From NCBI GenBank assembly GCA_963565915.1, contig OY751491.1:2790001-2854000 (forward strand): a stretch of DNA of 64,000 bases, written 5' to 3'. The notes under the pieces were generated by a model. The model saw nothing but the letters and a program-made list of their open reading frames with translations. It did not search any database and had not been told where the DNA came from. The position numbers and the translations under genes are program-made. Below, in pieces: positions 36,210 to 47,459 of the stretch (its first letter is position 1; each line of letters begins with the position of its first letter). This DNA is from Entoloma clypeatum (Eukaryota; Basidiomycota; Agaricomycetes; Agaricales; Entolomataceae).

Positions 36210-36518
36210 TGAAGTTCCACCTGGGCACTAGCCACAGGCGTACTGAGCAACACAGCTACAGTGTGGAAGTACTCTACTTAACCGTTCTAGCCACTTACAT
36301 GGTTTGGGAGGGGAAGGCTGGTGAGAGCAGTTGAGGCTGATAAAAGCGATGGAGCTGGTTAAGAGTCAAGAGACAACTTATTGATATTGACAGTTTCCTG
36401 GTCTTATATACCGTACTACTGTTTGTACCAACCAAATAAGTATGTAATCAAAGATGTGTAAATGGTCACGTGATGTAATCTAATCTAATCTAATCTACAT
36501 GATGGAAAAGTTTCAACA
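36210..36518 (-). repeat. Copia 1 3' LTR with polypurine tract
   Basis: 309 bp, TGAAGTTCC...TTTCAACA on the plus strand, almost identical over 200 bp to 49,995-50,217. The adjoining run of seven C at 36519-36525 is the complement of a GGGGGGG polypurine tract, in the expected place just inside the 3' LTR. It also contains a short TAATC tandem run near 36,478. Confidence 0.8.
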
Positions 36519-36588
36519 CCCCCCCAATATTTAGTACATACTTCTAAATACATCTTTACTTTTTCCCATATAGGTACTCTTTCTTCGT

Positions 36589-38142
36589 CTAGTTTTTAAG
36601 TAATCTGAAGTACGGGATAAACTTGCTAAAGAGGATTTTCCCCAGATTCTTAGTTAAAAGGTCTGCAGGGTTATTCACTCCTTCGATGAATTCGACTGTA
36701 ATAACGCCTTCGGATACTTTTTCTCTGACAAAGTGGAATCACATGTCAATGTGCTTGGATCGCTTTTCAGTTACAGGATTGGATGCGATGAATACAGAGC
36801 CATTGTTATCTCCATAAATCGGGACTGATCCAATCTGCATTCCAAGTTCGGCAAGCATGCTTCTAAGCCATGCCACTGTGCGACTGCAATCTGATAGCGC
36901 CATATATTCTGCTTCCGTGGATGAGAGGGCAATGGTTTTTTGCGCTGATGAAACCCATGTTACTGCTCCAGACGCCAGCGATATGAAGTAGCCAGTGGTG
37001 GATTTCCTGGTGTTTTTGTCTGACGCCCAATCAGAGTCTGTAAAAGCGTAGATTCCTTTCCTGGAATCACCATCATACATGATCGCGTAATTTTTTGTTG
37101 CTTTCAAATATCTGCAAATATCCCTAGCCACTTCTAAATGGCATTTGGTGGGGTTTGCAGAGAACTGAGACATTTTGATTACAGCGAAACAAATGTTGGG
37201 TCTTGTCCCAATCATTAAGTATAATAATGATCCGATGACAGATTGGTACTTGGATCTAAGTTCGGCATTGGATTCATCTTCGGACTTCATGGGTTTGTAT
37301 CCCATCGGGAGTGGGGTATGGGTGGCATTGGATTCGCTCATCCCCATATGTGCGAGTATTTTCTCAAGGTAAGGTACTTGGTCGATGAGGATCCGCTTCC
37401 CACGTTGCCTTATTTGGATCGAGAGAAATTCTTTTGGTTCACCATCAGACACCAGGTGCCCTAGGTCCCTACATTCCCATGTTGTCATGAAGGCCTTCTT
37501 TTTCTCTAGCATGTATTCCCGGTTTGTGCTGAGAAAAGCAGAGTCATCGACATAAATGACGGCGATCACAATTTCCCCTTTGGTACTTGTGTGAATAAAA
37601 ACTCCCACATCGGAGTGTAGCCGGACAAAACTGAGCTTTTTCATGGAGGAATTGAGTTCTCTCCACCAGGTTAATGCGGCCTGCTTGAGTCCGTATAGGG
37701 CTTTGAATAGTTGGTACATGAAGTGTTCTTTCCCTTTTACTATGTAGCCCTCAGGCTGTTGCATGTAAATTACCTCACAGAGTGTTCCATAGAGGAAGGC
37801 TGATGAGATGTCAAAGAATGTCATGAACCACCCTTCAAGGGCTGTCAATGCCAGAATTAACCGGACAGTCTCATACCTCACTACCGGTGAGAAGATTTGA
37901 TCGAAATCAATCCCTTCTACCTGTGAGAAGCCTTTTGCGACAAGGCGCGCTTTCAAACGCCCGTTGGATTTTTCATTGTAAACCCATTTGTTCCTTAGAG
38001 CCTTCCTCCCTGCAGGTAGGGGTACTAGCTCTGTGATCACCCCGCGGCTTTTGAGCATGTCTAGCTCTTTTCGTTCTGCCGCATACCAATCTTCTTTGTT
38101 TGGAAGAGTGTATGTCTTTGTGTGACATTTCGATGATGCCAA
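36589..38142 (-). pseudogene. Copia 1 reverse transcriptase and RNase H
   Basis: Copia-type RT (KWVYNEKSNGRLKARLVAKG, then FDISSAFLYG, then the active site VIYVDDSAFL). It is followed by RNase H (YAFTDSDWASD, ALSSTEAEYMALSD, IYGDNNGSVFIASNP). An in-frame TGA at 36739-36741 interrupts HIDM/FHF, where related elements have arginine, so CGA to TGA is likely. The tail then runs on to a TAG at 36589-36591. The region joins the integrase ORF near 38,150 by a frame break and a TGA at about 38,210. Non-functional as read. Confidence 0.85.
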
Positions 38143-38209
38143 CCTGGATAGAGATTGCCTCCATTAGGAGATCATTCATCCATGCCGTTTGACCGCCTAA
38201 TCTCCGTCT

Positions 38210-40780
38210 TCAATCTAATTTTTCAAGATCAGAAGTGGGAGTGTCTTCCCCATAGATGCTACCTGGCATCTTCCGAACTTGTTGTTCCCTGATCGGTCGA
38301 TCTGGTACTTGTTTGGGTTCCGGAGTGGGTACTCGTGGGTCGTCGTCGGGCTCGTTAGATGGCAAGTCATTGTCTGATTCAGGGTGATCCTGTCCAGTAG
38401 GAACTGGGTCGTGAGGTTTTTCATAATGGTTATCATTGTCATTATTTCCGGGGATGAGGTCCTCAAACTCATCAGCCGGTTCTGGACTTTCCATTTCTGG
38501 ATGGTTTTCTGGCAGGGGATCGATATGGCATCTGGGGTATTTGCTTTCATCGAAGATAGCTTTTCCACCCATGAAAATTGTATTAGTCTCAGGATCCATG
38601 AAACAGTATCCTTTGACCCCTGGTTTTGATCCGAGATAAATCATCAATCGAGATCTGGACTCCAGGGAATTTCTACGTTTTTCTTTAGGGATATACACAT
38701 ATGCCTGACATCTGAAGACTCTGATGTTTGACATGTCGGGGATCTCATTGTTGACCCTGAAATGGGGTGTTTCCCATTCGAGTCGATGCATAGGGGTTTT
38801 GTTGTACAGGAATGCTGCATGTTCCAAACAGAATTCCCACCACATAGGTGGTAAACATGCGTCGAAGCGTAAGGCCTGAGATTTTTCCCATAGAGTTCGA
38901 TTGATCCTTTCTGCTCTACCATTCTGCTGATGCTGATATGGGAGCGTAATATCAATTAGAATTCCATGATCGGCAAGCACATCCTTGTATTCGTCGAACT
39001 CTCCACCTCCATCAACTCGCCATTTTTTAGGAGTGGCGGCGAACTGATTCTGGATCATCGCAAGAAATTGTCTTAACGCCGTGATGGCATCCGACTTCTT
39101 TCTAAGCAAGACGACCCAGACGTGGGATGAAAAGTTGTCCAAAAACGTAAGGAAATATTTGTATTTGTGGTAGGATGCCATGGATATCTGTTTGAGATCG
39201 GAACGGACCAGACCAAAGGTTTTAGTTGCCCTTGTCATTGAATTGGGATATGACTGATTTGGCATTTTCCCTTTGAGGCAACCTGTGCAACTTTCCTGTG
39301 ATTTCTCACGTACTAATGTTTCAGGTACCCCTTTGGTACTGGTGGGAATCTTTCTGAGTGCTTGATCATTTGGATGACCAAGAGGTTTGTGCCATGTTTC
39401 GACAGTGATTTCACTCGAGATCACATGGATCTGATCATAGCGTATTTCAGTGTCTAACCAGTAAATGGTTTGACCAAGGATGTGGGGTGAAAACTGGATT
39501 TTGTTCAGCCCTTTGGAGATGTTGATTTCTCCACGAGTCCTGTCTACTTTGTAACCATGGTTAAGAAAGACGCCTAGGGACAATAGGCATGTGTCCATGT
39601 CCGGGATGTAGAATACCAGTCTGAGAAGATGGGTTTTAACTTCCCCATTTAGGGTGTGTCGTACTGGAACGGCCCCAACTCCGAGTATTTCCAGTTTCTT
39701 TCCTTTAGCAGCAGTTTGGACGAATCGCTTGACCGTGAGAGGTCTATAGTATGTGAAGTCTTTAAACTCATGCGTAAAGTGTAAAGAAGCACCGGAATCT
39801 AAAATCCATTGTGCGCGTTCTTTTTCCTTACAATGTGTACAGGAGGCAAAATATTTTGTATATTTTTTATGTAGATCACTGCTGAAGTGATCTATGCAAA
39901 CTGTACTGGTACTGGCTAATATATTATACGTCTGTTGAGAGGTATTATTAGCATTCCGCAATTGATAAGGTTTGAGAGAAGGTTTTGACGAACCATCAAG
40001 TTCAATCTCGTCTACAAACTCGTCTGGTCCCATTCGCTCTTGGTCGATGTCCATCATCCTCAGTGATTGGTCTATCGGCGGAGTAACTCGACGCTGTTTA
40101 GCTGGCCTTTCATTGATATCTGGAATGATGGTATCCAAGATACGAAGGTTTGACCCAGAGGGTCTGGCACCAATTTCTCGAGCAAGTTTTCTCACCTTCT
40201 CATTCTTTTTCCATGCTGACGGCTTTCCGGAAGGAAGCCTGGTGTACTGAGAGGGAGGCGGGTTCATGCGTTGCAGGAGTGACTGCATTCTTTCCGACTC
40301 AGGCTGTGCGGTACTCAAAGTTTTCCCGCGGCCTGTTACAGTGGTGAAGGCAGGTGCATGACGAGGAGGGAGAGGACAAGGAGCAGAGCGATGAGGGAGT
40401 TGTTCGATGGCTGGTGCAATAAACTCAATCGTTTCCTCGGCATGATCAGACTCGTTGTCTGCGTTGTTGGCATGCTTTTTCTGGTTGCGCCAGCGTCCCT
40501 TTCCCTTCTTCTTTTCAGAAGCGGTACTTGGGTCGGTTGAGTTAGGCTGCTCGTCAGCATTGTTCTGCGAGGTACTCGGCGCTGTCTGCTTTTCCCATTT
40601 GGGGTCTTGCCCCTTTCGCTTAGTCCCGGAGATTTTCCGGGCCTGCTCGTTGGACGCCCGAGTAGACCCTATTGCGTACTTGCGCCTGTACTCTGAAATG
40701 ATGCTGTCAGCGACGGCCTGCCATGTGAAGTCATTGGCGTCATAGACCTGAAAGAGGGCGGTGGAGAGAGAGACGACCAA
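38210..40780 (-). pseudogene. Copia 1 gag C-terminus, protease and integrase
   Basis: From 40,780 leftwards: the C-terminal part of gag with a basic, Gln/Ser-rich linker; a protease-like motif (QWILDSGASLHFTHEF); a GAG-pre-integrase zinc motif (WHKPLGHPNDQAL, SCTGCLKGKMP); and the integrase core with D,D and E residues (LTFLDNFSSHVWVVLLRKKS, WRVDGGGEFDEY, PYQHQQNGRAERINRTL). An acidic Pro/Asp-rich linker then leads to the RT. One TGA separates it from the RT section. No CCHC knuckle was noticed. Confidence 0.85.
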
Positions 40781-41242
40781 GCGTCAGGAATGGCACTTGC
40801 CAAGATCATAGGCTGCATCAGATCAGGCACAATGAATTTTGAGTCGCTGAGGCAAGCGAAAAGTGACCCAAGGCGCTCAATTTCCGGCACAGGGTCCCGA
40901 CCAGACAATTTGAAGGAGGCTGCGGCTTTGAAATCGCCAAATATGGTGGCGGGGGAGACTTTTGAATATGTATCTTCCAGTGATTTCCAGGTGTCTTTTG
41001 AGGACTTGGCATCCTTGATGTGCCTCCTGATTGCCTCGGAGACTTTAAGGCGGATGGAACCCAGAGCCATGTCGTCGTCCCTGATCCAGACCTTCCTTTC
41101 TTTGTGGAAGCTAGGTTGGTCGACAGTGGTGGTGATCACCGGAGGTTGGGTTGCAGATGTAGAAGTGGCGGAGGCAGGGGTGGAGACCGTGACCATAAAG
41201 TCGGCAATGTCAGGGCGCTCAATGTTGCCAGATACGAGGCGC
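40740..41242 (-). pseudogene. Copia 1 gag main fragment
   Basis: Continuation of gag after the Gypsy A insertion (WRLVSGNIERPDIADF, DDDMALGSIRLKVSEAIRRH, FGDFKAAASFKLSGRDP, ASAIPDAWSSLS). It belongs to the UBN2/retrotran_gag class common in copia elements. Near 40,755 the frame breaks within a (TC)n run. Two bases fewer would continue into LSTALFQVYDANDFTWQAV of the next ORF. Confidence 0.8.
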
Positions 41243-41247
41243 CAAAC

Positions 41248-41649
41248 TGTTATGCTTAACAAACCGTTCCAAGGTTCGGGCAGAGTATGCAGGAAAGTGG
41301 AAAGGCGAAGAGCAAAGTGATTGCTAAATCTAAGGAATCTACTATAGTACAAGAGGTTTATATAGGTACTGACTATAGGCGGTAGTGGATGAGTCAGTAC
41401 TGCGGAAGGCAGTGTGCATGAGTAAGGCGACTGCGGAAGGCTATGTACAGTGAGTAAGCTGACTGCGGAAAGCGAGTCAGCGCGGGAGCGAAGTATACTA
41501 AAGGGGATGACGAAGTAATGTAATGAGTCAGACTGGGAATCGAAGGTTGCGAAAGTAGATATTAGACATAGTGAGTTCGTAAGAGGGCGCCGAGTCGGGC
41601 CGATAAGTAAAAGATATGATGTGGTCCTCATACCATAGAGTCCGTAACA
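41248..41649 (-). repeat. Gypsy A 3' LTR
   Basis: 402 bp, TGTTATGCTTAAC...GTCCGTAACA on the plus strand. A purine-rich tract (GGAGAGGGGAACA on the element strand) lies immediately inside it, suitable as polypurine tract. It contains short repeated GACTGCGGAA(A/G)G motifs. Confidence 0.9.
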
Positions 41650-41683
41650 TGTTCCCCTCTCCAAGCTCTGTGTCCTCACAGAG

Positions 41684-42055
41684 TCACTGTCCCCATCCCT
41701 CGTTGTTGCCGGGATCGGACCAGTTCGGACTTTCCTTGAGGCTCCAATCATATATCAACTCCTCGTTGATGGCTACGGCGAGTTCGAGGCCTTTGATAGC
41801 CAGCCGAATACGTCGATTCTCGATTACGAGGGTGCTGGTGTAGTTTCCGAGAATTTGTTTTTCCTCGGGACTTGGGGCAACAGGTAGGTTGGACAGCGAG
41901 TGGAGCCGGATATGCATCTGGCGATGGAGGAGGTCGGCAAGGGAAGTTTCGAGAGCGTGGATTTGGTCTCTCATGGAGAGTGCTTCATTCATGAGGGCGG
42001 CGATGGCGGGGTTAATGTCGGTGGTGGAGGTGGAGGTGACGATGGTGTTTGACAT
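41684..42055 (-). CDS. Gypsy A ORF3: 123-residue protein between pol and 3' LTR
   Basis: Intact frame from ATG 42055 to stop at 41684, located after the integrase/chromodomain gene and 34 bp before the 3' LTR. The protein is not recognised. It starts Ser/Thr-rich, then has a helical region with coiled-coil character (AALMNEALSMRDQIHALETS, LADLLHRQMHIRLHSL), a conserved middle (SPEEKQILGNYTSTLVIENR) and an acidic, Trp-containing end (DWSLKE, GWGQ). No signal peptide or membrane segment is visible, so it is not a typical envelope protein. A homologue at 51187-51549 in element D occupies the same place. It could be an accessory nucleic-acid or capsid cofactor; function is unknown. Confidence 0.7.
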   Translation of the reverse strand: MSNTIVTSTSTTDINPAIAALMNEALSMRDQIHALETSLADLLHRQMHIRLHSLSNLPVAPSPEEKQILGNYTSTLVIENRRIRLAIKGLELAVAINEELIYDWSLKESPNWSDPGNNEGWGQ

Positions 42056-42188
42056 GGCGGTGAGGATGGTTGAGAGGTAAAAGAAGAATGGGGTGGCTAT
42101 ATTGGGCAGGGAGAAGACTAGAGCGGGGAACTCGGTGTGTGGTTGACTGATGAGGTCGATACTGCCATGGGTTTTGAGAACTCATCTT

Positions 42189-43892
42189 TTATTGTGGTCG
42201 AGACGGGTTCTGCCGATGGAAATCACGGATCAAATCTTGAGTGTTCTGAACATTAGCTCGAGGTTCCCATGTGTTCTCTTCTGGGCCATATCCTTCCCAC
42301 TGGACGAGGTACTGGATCTTTCCGTGGAACTTTCGAGAGTCCAGGATCGTAGACACATGGTACTCTTCTCGTTCTTCGACAATGATCGGATCAGGGGCTG
42401 GTTTCTTTTTCTGGATGGCATACTTCGGAGTTTTGTATGGTGACAACAGGGTCTCGTTGAACACAGGGTGAATCATCTTCCAAGTCTTCGGAAGATCAAG
42501 AAGGTATGTGCTAGCTCCTTTCTTCTCTAGGACTTTGAATGGTCCATGTCGGAGTGCATCAAGTTTCTTTGAGGGTCGATCGGTCCTGATGTTAGTCCCT
42601 TCCAGCCACACCTTGTCTCCGATGCGGTAGTCCCGAGACGGACTTCGCCGTGTGTCAACTGTCTTCTTCATCTGATCCTGTGCTTGTTTCAGCGCAGCAT
42701 TGGCTTCTTCTCGTGCCTGTTTGAGTTTTTTCAAGAAGCCATTGGCAGCCGGATTGGTATCTTCTAACACGAGCTCTCCCTTCCACAGATGTAAACCGTA
42801 GTTGAGGTAGAATGGGGTGTGCTTCGTTGCCTGATGTTCTTTGTCATTGTACTGGAACTCTGCGATTGCGATCCATTCAGCCCAATCATCCTGTAGATGG
42901 TTGACAAAGTTTCGTAAGAATGCTTCCGTCTCCTGATGTGATCGCTCGGCCTGTCCGTCAGTCTGTGGGTGGTATGCGGTGGACAGGTTCCTCTTGATCC
43001 CTAACATGCGGCAGAGTATCTCCATGAACTTTGCGGCGAACTGCGGTCTCCTATCACTGATGATCTTCTTGGGGATCCCATGAAGCTTCCATATCTGATC
43101 CCGATAGATCTTGGCTAATCCTTCAGCTGATAGTTCCACGGTTGTCGGAATGAGGTGAAGCATCTTCGAATGTCTATCTGTGATGACCAGAATTGCGTTT
43201 TTTCCATCAGATTCTGGTATTGGTCCCACGACGTCGATTCCTATGTCTTCCCATGGGTGACTTGGTGCTGCATGGGGATGTAGCGGAGCATGTCGCTTTT
43301 GTCGATTAATCTTGTTGCGTTGACAAGTGTCGCAACCCTTCACGTACTTCTTCACATCATGCAGTATGGTCGGCCACCAGTAGGTGCGAGTGAGAAGTTC
43401 ATGTGTCCGGTACTGTCCTGGATGTCCGGCTACTGGTGCATCGTGTGACTCGAACATCAATTCTTCTCGTAATTGTGGGTCTGGCGGAACATAGACTCGT
43501 TCTCCTGCATAGGTGATCCCATTCTCCTGCTGATACCAATGAGGATTCTTTTTTAGGTCCTGGGCTACTTCTGTCTCCATGCGGTTTGAACCCTTGATGC
43601 GCGCGATCCACGGATTTTCAATGGTTGTGACATTTCCAATTTTGATGGAATCAGATGTTTCACCCCCTTCAAAGAATTGTTCCTCCGTGAACATCTCCAT
43701 TTGTACCACATCTTCTGATTCTAACCGTTTCAAGAATAGTCCCTCCTTGAGCATCTGGTCACTGTCCTGTGGTTCGAGTTCCGCTTCATACCAGGGTAAG
43801 CGTGACAGGATGTCCGCTTTCGCATTGGTCTTGCCGGGCACATGCCGTAATTCAAAGTCATAGTCTTGTAACTTCATTTTCCAGCGTCGCTG
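42189..43892 (-). pseudogene. Gypsy A integrase with GPY/F region and chromodomain
   Basis: The RNase H tail (FELRHVPGKTNAKADILSRL) is followed by the zinc-binding HHCC motif (HDAPVAGHPGQYRTHELLTR, CDTCQRNK). Next comes the integrase core (IGIDVVGPIPESDGKNAILV, SDRRPQFAAKF, YHPQTDGQAERSHQETEAFL), the GPY/F-type region (LRHGPFKVLEKKGASTYLLD) and a chromodomain (EYHVSTILDS, YLVQWEGYGPEENTWEP). This last domain defines chromoviruses and usually directs integration towards modified histones. Separated from the upstream RNase H part by the TGA at 43893-43895. Confidence 0.9.
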
Positions 43893-45036
43893 TCATTGAT
43901 TTAGGTCCTGAGGATGACGGAAATATTCCAGGTTCTTGTGATCGGTCAAGATCTCGAAGCGTTCCCTGGCTTCAAGCAGATAGTGTCTCCAATCTTTCAA
44001 TGCTTCCACGACTGCCAGGAGTTCCTTGTCGTATATCTCGTAATTCTGTTTGGCCGCGGACATGGTCCGCGACAAGAATGCGATGGGGTGCCATTTGTCG
44101 TCTTGCTTCTGAGAGAGTACTGCTCCAATTGCATAGCCCGATGCATCGGTTTCAACCCTGAACTGTCCCTCTGGTTTCGGTAATGCCAAGACTGGTGCTG
44201 ATGTAATTGCCCGTATGAGACCTTCAAAAGCTTTCTGCTCTGTTGGTCCCCAAGTAAATGCCGTACCGCCTGTAAGTGCGGTGAGAGGTTTTGCGATGTT
44301 TGAGTACCCTTCAATAAAATGTCGATAGAAGTTAGCAAATCCAAGGAACTTCTGAACTTCCTTTTTTGATGTGGGTGCTCGCCAGTTTCAAATTGTATCC
44401 ACCTTCTCAGTTTCCATCTCAACACGTCCCTCACCAACCACATATCCCAATATAGGACATTTCGTTACTTCCCATAAACACTTCTTCTCCTTTAGGAACA
44501 AATCATTGTCTGATAGGATCTGTAGGATTTCTTCAGTGTTTCGCGCGAGTTCTTCCTTGGTTTTACCGATAACCACAATGTCATCCATGTAGATCACACA
44601 GATACGTCGGCGGATCTGGTCCCAGAATAGACTAGCCATCATTCAAGAGAACGTTCCCGGGGAGTTGCAAAGACCAAAAAACATGACCAATGGTTCGAAC
44701 AATCCTCGACTGGTGAGGAAGGCAGCTTTCCATTCATCGCCCTCCTTAATCCGGACGTTGTTATAACCCCACATGATGTCCATTTTATTGAAGTAGACCG
44801 CATCTTTCAACACATCCAAGAGATCGGATATTCGTGGGAGTGGGAACTTGTCTTTGACCGTGAATTTATTGACCATGCGGTAATCTTGTACCAATCGTTT
44901 GGAGCCATCCTTCTTGTTGATGAAGAAGCAAGGGGAGGCATAAGGGGATTTGGACGGACGGATCTTTCCTGTTGCTAGACCCTTGTCAATGAATGCGTCC
45001 AATTCCTCTTGTTCTTTTTGCGTCATAGGATATGTA

Positions 45037-46655
45037 CAGTGCCTCACAAAACTGATTCAATGTTTGTTGCTTTTTGAATACCTTCAAGATAACTCTGCAA
45101 AGAATACCAATTGAATTAAACCTTTGGTATATAATTGAAAGCCCTACTTCAGGGCTTTCAGAATATGAAGGAATCATATGATTTAGATCAGAATCCATGG
45201 AGATATGATTAAATTAAATCAGCAACTCATTGAATCAGTTTTGTGAGTACCTATGGCAATTATCAGAATCAACTGCTTCACTGGTTGTATGGTAACCAGT
45301 TGTCATGACTTACTGATGGAACTTGAATAGAACCCTGATGGGTTGTCAAGGAAAGTTGTATAAGAAGAATCCAACCTCAACAGCCTCCATAATTAATCAT
45401 GCGCCCTATCTCCTCTTCCCACAAGGAAAACATTCTTTCTCTGGCCTCCAATGGTCACTCCACTCGTCATATTGCCTCTAACCTGGGTGTCAGCCAACCA
45501 ACTGTCTCCAGAGTGCTTCAGAATCTTCTTCCTCATCGCAATCTCTCTTCTGGTGGTCGTCCATCCAAGCTTTCTCCCACCAACACATGAAACATACTTT
45601 CACAAATCACCTCAGGGAGAGCCTCCAATGCTGTGCAGGCTACCAAACACATCAACACTGTCATCTCCAATCCTGTCTCCCCAGAAACTGTGAGAAGGGT
45701 TCTCAGAAAACATGAATTCAAGGCTGTAACAAAGAAGAAAAGACCTTTCTTAAAGGCCATACATCAGAAGAGGCGGTTGGCATTTGCTATGAAGCACAGG
45801 GAATGGACAGTGGAGGACTGGAAGAGGGTCATTTGGTCAGATGAGACCAAAATCAACAGGTTTGGGTCAGATGGCAAGGAATGGGTCTGGAAAAAGAAGG
45901 GTGAGGGGCTTATTGAAAGAGAGGTTCAGGACATAGTCAAGTTTGGGGGAGGAAATATTATGGTTTGGGGTTGTATGGGTTGGGAAGGTGTGGGGAGACT
46001 TGCAGAGGTTGAGGGGAGGATGGATGCTGATCAGTATGTGTCCATTTTGGAGGACAATTTGCTGCCCAGCATGGAGGAGAGTGGAATCTCTGAAGAGGAG
46101 ATCATTTTTCAGCAGGACAATGACCCCAAGCACACCTCCAAGAAGGCCAAAAAATGGATGGACAGCAAGAATATTGCTCTGCTGGATTGGCCTACACAGT
46201 ACCCAGACCTCAATCCTATTGAACACCTCTGGGTTCATATTAAAAGGAAGTTGAATGAATATCCAACACCACCCAAGGGAGTCTGGGAGATTTGGGACAG
46301 AGCAGCAGAGGTGTGGAATAATATAGAGCCAGAAGTGTGTCAAAACCTGATAGAAAGTATGCCAAGAAGGGTAGAGGCAGTAATCAAAGCTAAGGGGGGT
46401 AATACCAAGTACTAAAGTATAAAATACTGTATTTATTGTACATACTCACAAAACTGATTCAATGAGTCCCTGGAGTAATTTGATCATATATTGATCATTT
46501 TTTATGGGAATTACATAATTATTGCAGATTCCGAGAGTCCTGAAGCAGGGCTTTTAACCAGGTACCAATACCTTCTTTTGATTGGCATTATTTGCAAAGT
46601 TATTTTGAAGGTATTCACAAAGTAGCAAACATTGAATCAGTTTTGTGAGGCACTG
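45037..46655 (+). mobile_element. Tc1/mariner transposon nested in Gypsy A pol
   Basis: 1,619 bp with inverted ends CAGTGCCTCACAAAACTGAT and TA duplication (45035-45036, 46656-46657). Copy B has the empty site (ATATGTATTTCC near 53,650), which proves insertion. Long imperfect inverted ends of about 210 bp contain a second inward copy of the end sequence on each side. It encodes a nearly intact DD34E-type transposase. Confidence 0.93.
45399..46415 (+). pseudogene. Tc1-family transposase with one in-frame stop
   Basis: 338 codons plus stop. The N-terminal helix-turn-helix (MRPISSSHKENILSLASNGH, IASNLGVSQPTVSRVLQNL) and GRPSKLSP linker match Tc1 transposases. The DDE catalytic region shows IWSDETKINRFGSDG, FQQDNDPKHTSKKAKKWMDS and YPDLNPIEHLWVHIKRKL, that is D, D and E with the usual spacing. 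The single defect is a TGA at 45588-45590 (after SPTNT), in frame with both parts. CGA is the likely ancestor but no second copy is present to prove it. If read through, the protein would be full length; a truncated product would retain only the DNA-binding part. Confidence 0.88.
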
Positions 46656-46842
46656 TATTTCCCCCTAGTTCCTTTGGTGCGTCCGGTGTAAGTTCGATAC
46701 CATGGTCCCATTCCCTCTCCTTTGGGATCTTATCAAAGTTCTCTTTCTCGAAAAGATGAGCAAATCGTTCAACATATGAGGGTCATTTGGTTGTGGGAGG
46801 TAGTGTGGGAGTGACAGCTTCCAAGATAGGGTCCCCAGGCTT

Positions 46843-47304
46843 CTATTTCTGATCCGACTTTTTGGGTGCATCTTTGTCGCGCACCTCAACCATGCGAACC
46901 CGGTGTTTGCGACCATTAAGGTTAATCCTGAAATCCGAGTGTTTGGTTTGACATGTTGTTGGGCACCGGTTAAATGTTACCGCGCCGGTTGTCCAATTGA
47001 TTGTGGGGTTGTGGTGCACCAACCAGTCATGTCCCAAGAGCATGTCCGTTCTCCCAATGTCCAGTACCATTGCTTCCATGGTTTCCTGATGTGCTCCCAA
47101 ATCCAGTTTGACTTCGGCAAGTTGGCTCGCTTTCTGTTGTCGATTTGGTGATCCATCCGCATTTAGGATTGCTATGGGCGGTATTCCTCGTGTGGGGAGG
47201 TTCTGTTCGCGTACTATTCTGGGATGGATGCATGTGTGTTCACATCCGCTGTCAACCTCAGGTCGGATAACCTTTGGTCCTCGTCGTGTCCTGAGCTGAG
47301 CCAA
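46843..47304 (-). pseudogene. Gypsy A protease region
   Basis: Retropepsin-like stretch with the active-site motif VDSGCEHTCIHPRIV and, later, MLLGHDWLVHHNPTINW, the usual strand before the RT of chromoviruses. It is in frame with the RT after removal of the Tc1 element. TAG and TGA codons follow at about 46,843 and 46,785. In copy B a deletion of about 130 bp removes part of this region. Confidence 0.8.
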
Positions 47305-47459
47305 CAGCCTGATTTCTCATCTTTTTGGAGGTTTATCTCCCTTCACAATCTTAGTCGACGCAGCGGCTTGCTTGGCAGGGATGACATAGGTTCTATTGTC
47401 TGCAGTCATACAAGGCAAGCAAGTCCGTTTAATAGATAAGGGTCACAACTTAGCGTCGT

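Larger units (their letters stand above)
43893..46842 (-). pseudogene. Gypsy A reverse transcriptase and RNase H, interrupted by Tc1
   Basis: RT motifs: KIRPSKSPYASPCFFINKKD, FNKMDIMWGYNNVRIKEGDE, VMFFGLCNSPGTFS and active site IYMDDIVVIGKT. RNase H: VETDASGYAIGAVLSQ and IYDKELLAVVEALKDW. Three nonsense TGA codons at 43893-43895, 44388-44390 and 44643-44645 are each CGA in copy B, so they are point mutations. The Tc1 element splits the gene at 45037-46655. The same junction is uninterrupted in copy B near 53,650. All pieces lie in one frame once the Tc1 element is removed. Confidence 0.88.

Noticed and set aside
41684..42055. ORF3 as an envelope gene
   Set aside because: No signal peptide, membrane segment or furin-like site is visible.
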